This document shows, piece after piece, positions 13,001 through 15,762 of a stretch of 15,762 nt of DNA. The notes under the pieces were generated by a model. It had not been told where the DNA came from. It ran no database searches and saw only the letters and a list, made by a program, of their open reading frames with translations. The DNA comes from Candidatus Omnitrophota bacterium (GTDB lineage Bacteria > Omnitrophota > Gorgyraeia > 2-01-FULL-45-10): positions 1 through 15,762 of the forward strand of contig PLLI01000019.1 in NCBI GenBank assembly GCA_003140915.1, given 5' to 3'. Both the position numbers and the translations under genes were made by a program. The first letter of the stretch is position 1, and each line of letters starts with the position of its first letter.

Positions 13001-15762
13001 CTGAACGCTTCCATTATCCTATTGCTATCCGAACTTGGCACCTGCATAGCCGTAAGCACTGCCTGTATCTGTGACAATAGTGTCGCCTCCGGCTGCGCAT
13101 CTTTACCCTGAAGCTTGACTAGATAATCTACAAGCCCTTCGGTCCCGAAATCAACGGATGCGTCCCGAAAATCAGCCGCGTCTTTTGCAAGCATAGCAAT
13201 TAACCTCATAAGCCCTTCCCTGATCCCCGGAGGTAACTCATCTTTCTTTTTAAAAAACTCTGTTGAATTTGCATGAGCCGATTCCAAAAGTTTATTAATA
13301 GCATCATCATCGGCTATATTGAGGTCAAAGTTCATCTGCCATGTCATAATCCTCGTTCCCAGCATGTCTACGGCATTGATGACGTTCAGCATCAGCTTGA
13401 GCGTCGCTTCATCTACTTCCTCTAGATGCCCCTTTACGGTGCTCACAAGCTCTTTTCGTGTTTGGGATAATTTGCCGAATGCTTTTTCAAATCTTTCTAT
13501 GACTTGTGCGGCGCGGTCTTCGATCGATAAGCTGTCCATCTCCGGTCCATCACTGACAAAGTGCGGTCGGCCGCCATGAGTTTGCATAATTTTACGAGCA
13601 TTCTCATCCGTACTCGGCCGCTTATTTTCTCCCGTAAAAATACGTCCGATCCCCGCTGGGCCAGGCTCTTCGTTTCTCACTTGACTCATGACTCCTGGCC
13701 TTTGAGCCTTTCCCACCCCAGCATTTTCCACCGCGGCGGTGGGATTTTGCGACGTCACGGATAGTCCCCCGGCAGCCCTTTTTAACCAGTTCACATATTC
13801 CTCAATACTAATATGGGTGTTAACGTCTAATATAGAACTAAATGCCGCCACAACTTCACCTGTGCGCCGGTCGTAAGCTAAATTAACGCCGACGTCGACT
13901 TGACCAGGGAAAAATTGCTGAATATTTTTAAAGCCATTATTCGATAAACATTTTAGAACTTCTATTCTGTTGGTCAATTCTTCATTAACATCGGCCAATT
14001 TGTCGACTGCAGATAAATCTTCGAATATCTCGGAATATACTCCGGCACCGCCAACAATAACTTCTACATTCTTGGCATTGCCCATCTTTTTATCATTCGC
14101 AGCCTTTATTATAGTCTCTACTACATTTTGCATGCGAGATCCAAAAGAATGAGCAATATATGTCACTCCCTTCTTTTTATTATTAATAATTACAGCTATG
14201 CAAGGACCACAAGATAGGCCTACATATCTTGCGTCTTTTACATCAAATCTTTTATCCTCACCCACACCTATAAGATCTTCTTCCGTTCTCTGTTGATCGA
14301 TTTCATCAAATTTTTCAGGGTTTCCTCTATATACACAAACGTGCCTGCCGACTATTTCCAGTTCTTCGGGAGTAAGCATTACAGACTGTACGATTGGAGA
14401 CGGTTCTTGCGACGTCTTTGCAGTCTTTACCGCACCCGTTCTGTCTTCGCCCTCATGCGCGGTGCGGTCTTTGCTCGAACTTGGTTCTGTTTGCTCATTA
14501 TGAGGTCCATCGCTGAATTGATACAGAGGGCCGCCTTTATTCTCCAGAATTTCACGTTCTTCTTTTGTCAAGGGCGCCGGTCCTACAGGGCTGGGGACGT
14601 TCCCCGAAGGGACACCTTTCTCTTCGGTTCCCATCCTCGCGGTTTCCGCCGTCGTAACATCCGCCGCGGAGGTCTCGATTAAAATAAATTCATTATCATC
14701 AATATGAAACTTATCCGATACCGCCTTTTTAGGTATCCTTAATTGAACCTTTGTGCCATCTTTTAACGGATAGAAAATAATATTTCCACCGATCCGAGAA
14801 AGCGCTTCGGCAATTTTATCCAATGCTACCCCGCTCTTAGGAATGTGAGATGGTAATTTATTTGCTTTGATCGGTCTATCTCGCGTATCAAGATCGATTG
14901 TTTTTCCATTATCTATAACACTTACAATGATATTATCGCCTTCGTAATAGGCCTCTGTAGTAACTTTTCCGGTAAAATCTTCAGGTTTTATGCCCAGATC
15001 GTCTATCTTGCTTACCCATGCGTTATATACATTTTTATACAGTTCACGTAATATAGGTTCTATTAATCCCGTTTTATGCTTCGGTAATTTTAGGCCTTCG
15101 CATATACGCTCATTAATTTCATTGTGCTCCATTCGTTCCATTGCCATTAAGGCTCTCCATTCGGATGGCAACAAAAAAGCTTGGCGGTCATCAATAACCA
15201 ATCCTTCCCCCTGCATACGCCGAATATTATCAAAGATCACATCTTGCCGCTCTTCGATTTTCATGTTCATTTCAACTGTAGACCGGATACCGTTAACTCT
15301 TTTAACATTTTGCGATTTGAGGGGCGATCCTTCCGGTGTCTTTACGGTTTCCGCCTTCGTAACATTCGCCGTATCCGCCGCGGCGGAGTGGGCTGAAATC
15401 GAAGCACTCTTCTCATCGGCCGCCATTCTGGCAGGTAAACTATCCCACAGGTGCTGCGCAATTTCTTTCGGATCCGGGATTTCGCTTAAGACATCGGATG
15501 CCGCTTTTCGCAATTCCGGCGTACGATATACACCCGTTTCCATTTCTTTCACTGTATCTACAATAAGCTTAAGCACGGCTGGTCTTTTTTTCAGATAGGC
15601 TTCCTGTGCCATTTCGATCAAAAGCTCACGGCACACCTTGTCATGCGTAAGATGCAGCACTCTATTAATATGGTTTCTCTTATTAGTGGGATACGCCGAA
15701 ACAATGACAAGCAGGCGAACTGTTTTCCTAAGAAATTTGTCGGGGAAATCCAGGAAAAGTTT
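10075..15762 (-). CDS. Giant multidomain protein of protein-modifying domains, 5' end beyond the window
   Basis: The frame is open from the right edge, so at least 1895 residues are visible and the true start is outside. I number residues from the GTG codon at 15660, which is only a convenience. In order: a helical region; GHKL ATPase-like (196-312); CheD-like deamidase (426-610); a helical region (711-880); protein-L-isoaspartate O-methyltransferase (880-1072); GNAT acetyltransferase (1147-1312); FCP1/NIF-like HAD phosphatase (1386-1535); and a C-terminal region (1586-1861) with a possible winged helix near 1590-1640 and nothing else recognised. Ala/Thr/Glu-rich linkers separate the domains and recur. 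No signal peptide or membrane helix is visible, so a cytosolic location is likely unless the missing N terminus says otherwise. Giant modular proteins are known from Omnitrophota. The combined function is unknown. Confidence 0.88.
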   Translation of the reverse strand, partial: KLFLDFPDKFLRKTVRLLVIVSAYPTNKRNHINRVLHLTHDKVCRELLIEMAQEAYLKKRPAVLKLIVDTVKEMETGVYRTPELRKAASDVLSEIPDPKEIAQHLWDSLPARMAADEKSASISAHSAAADTANVTKAETVKTPEGSPLKSQNVKRVNGIRSTVEMNMKIEERQDVIFDNIRRMQGEGLVIDDRQAFLLPSEWRALMAMERMEHNEINERICEGLKLPKHKTGLIEPILRELYKNVYNAWVSKIDDLGIKPEDFTGKVTTEAYYEGDNIIVSVIDNGKTIDLDTRDRPIKANKLPSHIPKSGVALDKIAEALSRIGGNIIFYPLKDGTKVQLRIPKKAVSDKFHIDDNEFILIETSAADVTTAETARMGTEEKGVPSGNVPSPVGPAPLTKEEREILENKGGPLYQFSDGPHNEQTEPSSSKDRTAHEGEDRTGAVKTAKTSQEPSPIVQSVMLTPEELEIVGRHVCVYRGNPEKFDEIDQQRTEEDLIGVGEDKRFDVKDARYVGLSCGPCIAVIINNKKKGVTYIAHSFGSRMQNVVETIIKAANDKKMGNAKNVEVIVGGAGVYSEIFEDLSAVDKLADVNEELTNRIEVLKCLSNNGFKNIQQFFPGQVDVGVNLAYDRRTGEVVAAFSSILDVNTHISIEEYVNWLKRAAGGLSVTSQNPTAAVENAGVGKAQRPGVMSQVRNEEPGPAGIGRIFTGENKRPSTDENARKIMQTHGGRPHFVSDGPEMDSLSIEDRAAQVIERFEKAFGKLSQTRKELVSTVKGHLEEVDEATLKLMLNVINAVDMLGTRIMTWQMNFDLNIADDDAINKLLESAHANSTEFFKKKDELPPGIREGLMRLIAMLAKDAADFRDASVDFGTEGLVDYLVKLQGKDAQPEATLLSQIQAVLTAMQVPSSDSNRIMEAFRTNRRDYFVPEKLKSLTYIDTAIAIGKGQTISQPSLVAQMTALLDLSGNETVLEVGTGSGWQAAILGSMLPHGQVYSLEVVESLAAQAAERLEKLKRNNVTVINTTGTAKLFPDEMFDRIIATAAAEEVPSALIDQLKTGGIIILPRGKQGESQKLMYGVKKRDNVGRVDMEWTDLGPVRFVPFVGAETDRYKTASAAKPTESSTANAAGDTTPKISTAAVENPSAAGAADVVAAETVTTDTSVMSQIDTIPANLLLAEIDNDIIMINGDRYQIVPIDSTFANNNSEDILRLVNEVPGSYWNKDKLLEEYPGKWQNSFAVINEAGGIIAILLAYNQAPSEELHISHKHIFIRRLCTDRRFMVLGIARRLLNHLALRQLPNTYIALQTNAENIPANKVYQNLNFDHVATLPIDSHSDNIYMIKADKLVSSSGYLTARNEMLPYLSRDPFNTKTETITAEDNTVSQINTSLNPHTTTQVRILGRKECILKPEFVRSERAIAAEQVTVVFDLDETIRYYSHPRASYVLREGMTEQLRKLKSHGIRLVLWTNNDAVPFFEQFPEMRTIFDLAISGYNFNSPSREELAAAYGELAAGSKLSGQTIDEIFERCEHGQKDIGLLGYPLIVDDSASKWQMENLASRLVAPSLIAGAYQITKMSAYFAPNYREDINDLSDIILARLRELGALTVTAEAANVASAKTAATPADMLEAIRDDDARLTDALSEKGITPREVEEEIFKTLVSREVFFEQDGKYYFTDMMQGPRASDTQDMINLVNDIMGKEKDATPEILRAHIVDYVYTHPKKAKVFEKIPVIRIWNGYSDPAQNNLLQLIRQKTKDGPYKVEFGSIEKLVNLPDGDSVTILPFIKGSTDHLRTAEGKVIFIDPASKSPEKVSFELAQLEGLIGIGRAYLNDDSESFYRLYRIMAEKPVNFSTMLSELKKNPILFVESLHFILKPIVAKDMDEQLRINNMLTALLIAA
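10903..10950 (-). repeat. Interdomain linker repeat, copy 4 (after the HAD domain)
   Basis: Residues 1571-1586 contain AANVASAKTA. The DNA GGCGAATGTTGCATCGGCG matches the start of copy 1 closely. Confidence 0.65.
11056..11505 (-). other. FCP1/NIF-like HAD phosphatase domain of the giant protein
   Basis: HAD motif I is VVFDLDETI (nucleophile Asp1394, acid Asp1396), motif II is LVLWTNN (Thr1433), and GQKDIGLLGYPLIVDDS (1496-1512) carries Lys1498 and the metal-binding Asp1510-Asp1511. The order KD-LLG-IVDDS is like that of FCP1/NIF (TFIIF-stimulated CTD phosphatase-like) proteins. All catalytic residues are present. The substrate may be a phosphoprotein, by analogy only. Confidence 0.75.
11599..11622 (-). 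repeat. VSQI linker motif, copy 3 (before the HAD domain)
   Basis: Residues 1347-1354, TVSQINTS. The plus-strand DNA ATTTGGGACA is shared with copy 2. Confidence 0.5.
11725..12222 (-). other. GNAT acetyltransferase domain of the giant protein
   Basis: GNAT pattern: the central strand region GGIIAILLAYNQ (1211-1222), then IRRLCTDRRFMVLGIARRLL (1237-1256), where RRFMVLGIA is a loose form of the acetyl-CoA pyrophosphate loop, then LQTNAENIPANKVYQNLNF (1271-1289), the usual late segment with the Asn-Tyr-Phe landmarks. The acceptor cannot be predicted. Its DNA is visibly more AT-rich than that of the methyltransferase domain. Confidence 0.75.
12253..12276 (-). repeat. VMSQI linker motif, copy 2 (before the GNAT domain)
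   Basis: Residues 1129-1136, SVMSQIDT. Together with the preceding ETVTTDT it parallels ETITAEDNTVSQINT at 1339-1353, which sits before the HAD domain. Confidence 0.55.
12283..12330 (-). repeat. Interdomain linker repeat, copy 3 (before the GNAT domain)
   Basis: Residues 1111-1126 contain AADVVAAETV. The DNA GGCGGATGTTGTGGCGGC is related to copies 1 and 2. Confidence 0.7.
12445..13023 (-). other. Protein-L-isoaspartate O-methyltransferase domain of the giant protein
   Basis: Full PCMT signature: FVPEKLKSLTYIDTAIAIG (894-912), QTISQPSLVAQM (915-926), SAM-binding VLEVGTGSGWQAA (938-950), and the later DRIIATAAAEEVP and GGIIILPRG segments. The family methylates isoaspartyl residues to start repair of damaged proteins. 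All key motifs are intact, so it is probably active. It is the best conserved part of the giant protein. Confidence 0.88.
13543..13575 (-). repeat. SDGP linker motif, copy 2 (before the helical/methyltransferase part)
   Basis: Residues 696-706, GGRPHFVSDGP; compare with 14503-14535. Confidence 0.6.
13672..13740 (-). repeat. TAAVEN and MSQ linker motifs, copy 1
   Basis: Residues 641-651 (TAAVENAGVGK) recur as TAAVENPSAAG at 1104-1114 (12319-12351). Residues 656-663 (GVMSQVRN) recur as SVMSQIDT at 1129-1136 (12253-12276) and TVSQINTS at 1347-1354 (11599-11622). The TAAVE codons are a near-palindrome of type CCACCGCGGCGGTGG, and the two copies are reverse complements of each other there. Confidence 0.55.
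13831..14385 (-). other. CheD-like deamidase domain of the giant protein
   Basis: CheD deamidates glutamines of chemoreceptors with a Cys-His-Thr triad. Here GPCIAV places Cys487 and YIAHSFG places His504. The 17-residue spacing equals that between Cys27 and His44 of Thermotoga CheD. Later landmarks also line up: IVGGAG (535-540), NRIEVLKCLSNNGF (564-577) and RRTGEVVA (598-605). The catalytic Thr position is occupied by Gly481, so activity is uncertain. No chemotaxis genes are nearby. Confidence 0.7.
14503..14535 (-). repeat. SDGP linker motif, copy 1 (before the CheD-like domain)
   Basis: Residues 376-386 read GGPLYQFSDGP. Residues 696-706 read GGRPHFVSDGP, also just before a new segment. 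The shared GG-x4-F-x-SDGP, with charged low-complexity sequence after copy 1, looks like a boundary module. Confidence 0.6.
14638..14670 (-). repeat. Interdomain linker repeat, copy 2 (after the GHKL domain)
   Basis: Residues 331-341 read SAADVTTAETA. The DNA GGCGGATGTTACGACGGCGG differs from copy 1 at two positions over 20 nt. Confidence 0.7.
14725..15075 (-). other. GHKL (histidine kinase-like) ATPase domain of the giant protein
   Basis: An N-box-like ELYKN (Glu206, Asn210), a G1 box VIDNG (Asp250, Gly252), and a G2-like SGVAL (276-280), followed by GGNIIFYPLKDGTKVQLRIP, the usual last strands of the fold. The ATP lid is short. No phospho-acceptor His domain is apparent, so it resembles stand-alone GHKL or anti-sigma kinase types more than a sensor kinase. 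Nucleotide binding is likely; the target is unknown. Confidence 0.7.
15337..15387 (-). repeat. Interdomain linker repeat, copy 1 (before the GHKL domain)
   Basis: Residues 92-108 contain TANVTKAETV. Consensus with three other copies: A-[ND]-V-x-x-A-[EK]-T-[VA]. The coding DNA is also similar among copies (for example GGCGAATGTTACGAAGGCGG here). Confidence 0.7.

Overview
The window reads as a bacterial contig fragment whose real genes all lie on the minus strand. In transcription order (right to left) they are: a giant multidomain protein cut by the right edge, a truncated ORF6N gene, a branched-chain amino acid operon (ilvD-ilvB-ilvN-ilvC-leuA), aroE, an exosortase, its partner EpsI, a 39-codon small ORF, and a sugar transferase fragment with an embedded PEP-CTERM segment. 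Exosortase/PEP-CTERM sorting, a very long modular protein of shuffled domains, and an E. coli-like dihydroxyacid dehydratase that should be oxygen-labile together suggest an uncultured, probably anaerobic diderm bacterium. Omnitrophota or a neighbour is my best guess, but there is no rRNA or other marker to prove it.

Left part (1-2314): the first ~105 bases are a fold-back. The plus strand of 3-86 encodes the proper continuation of the sugar transferase, which otherwise ends abnormally on the minus strand, so the gene here is broken by an inverted junction rather than by biology. Upstream of this gene, 452-808 holds a well-formed sigma-54 control region: an inverted-repeat candidate enhancer (723-747), an exact IHF-consensus match (667-679), a -24/-12 promoter (608-623), a predicted leader of about 20 nt, then the small ORF and the sugar transferase. 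Exosortase and epsI follow aroE in the preceding transcription unit.

Middle (2310-9633): a compact biosynthetic operon behind a consensus sigma-70 promoter (TTGACA, 18 bp, TATAAT). Genes overlap by 4 or 16 nt, abut, or are separated by short gaps. Two of the gaps are filled by degenerate heptamer repeats that also supply the Shine-Dalgarno G run. The cofactor loops of IlvC and AroE both carry acidic residues, hinting at NADH use.

Right part (9655-15762): a truncated ORF6N gene with two related palindromes, one inside its coding sequence and one upstream. Then comes a protein of at least 1895 residues, open to the window edge. It joins a GHKL ATPase-like domain, a CheD-like deamidase domain, a protein-L-isoaspartate methyltransferase, a GNAT acetyltransferase and an FCP1/NIF-like HAD phosphatase. 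The domains are separated by recurring Ala/Thr-rich linkers that resemble one another at the DNA level. This looks like a megaprotein of protein-modifying domains, assembled by shuffling at repeated linkers.
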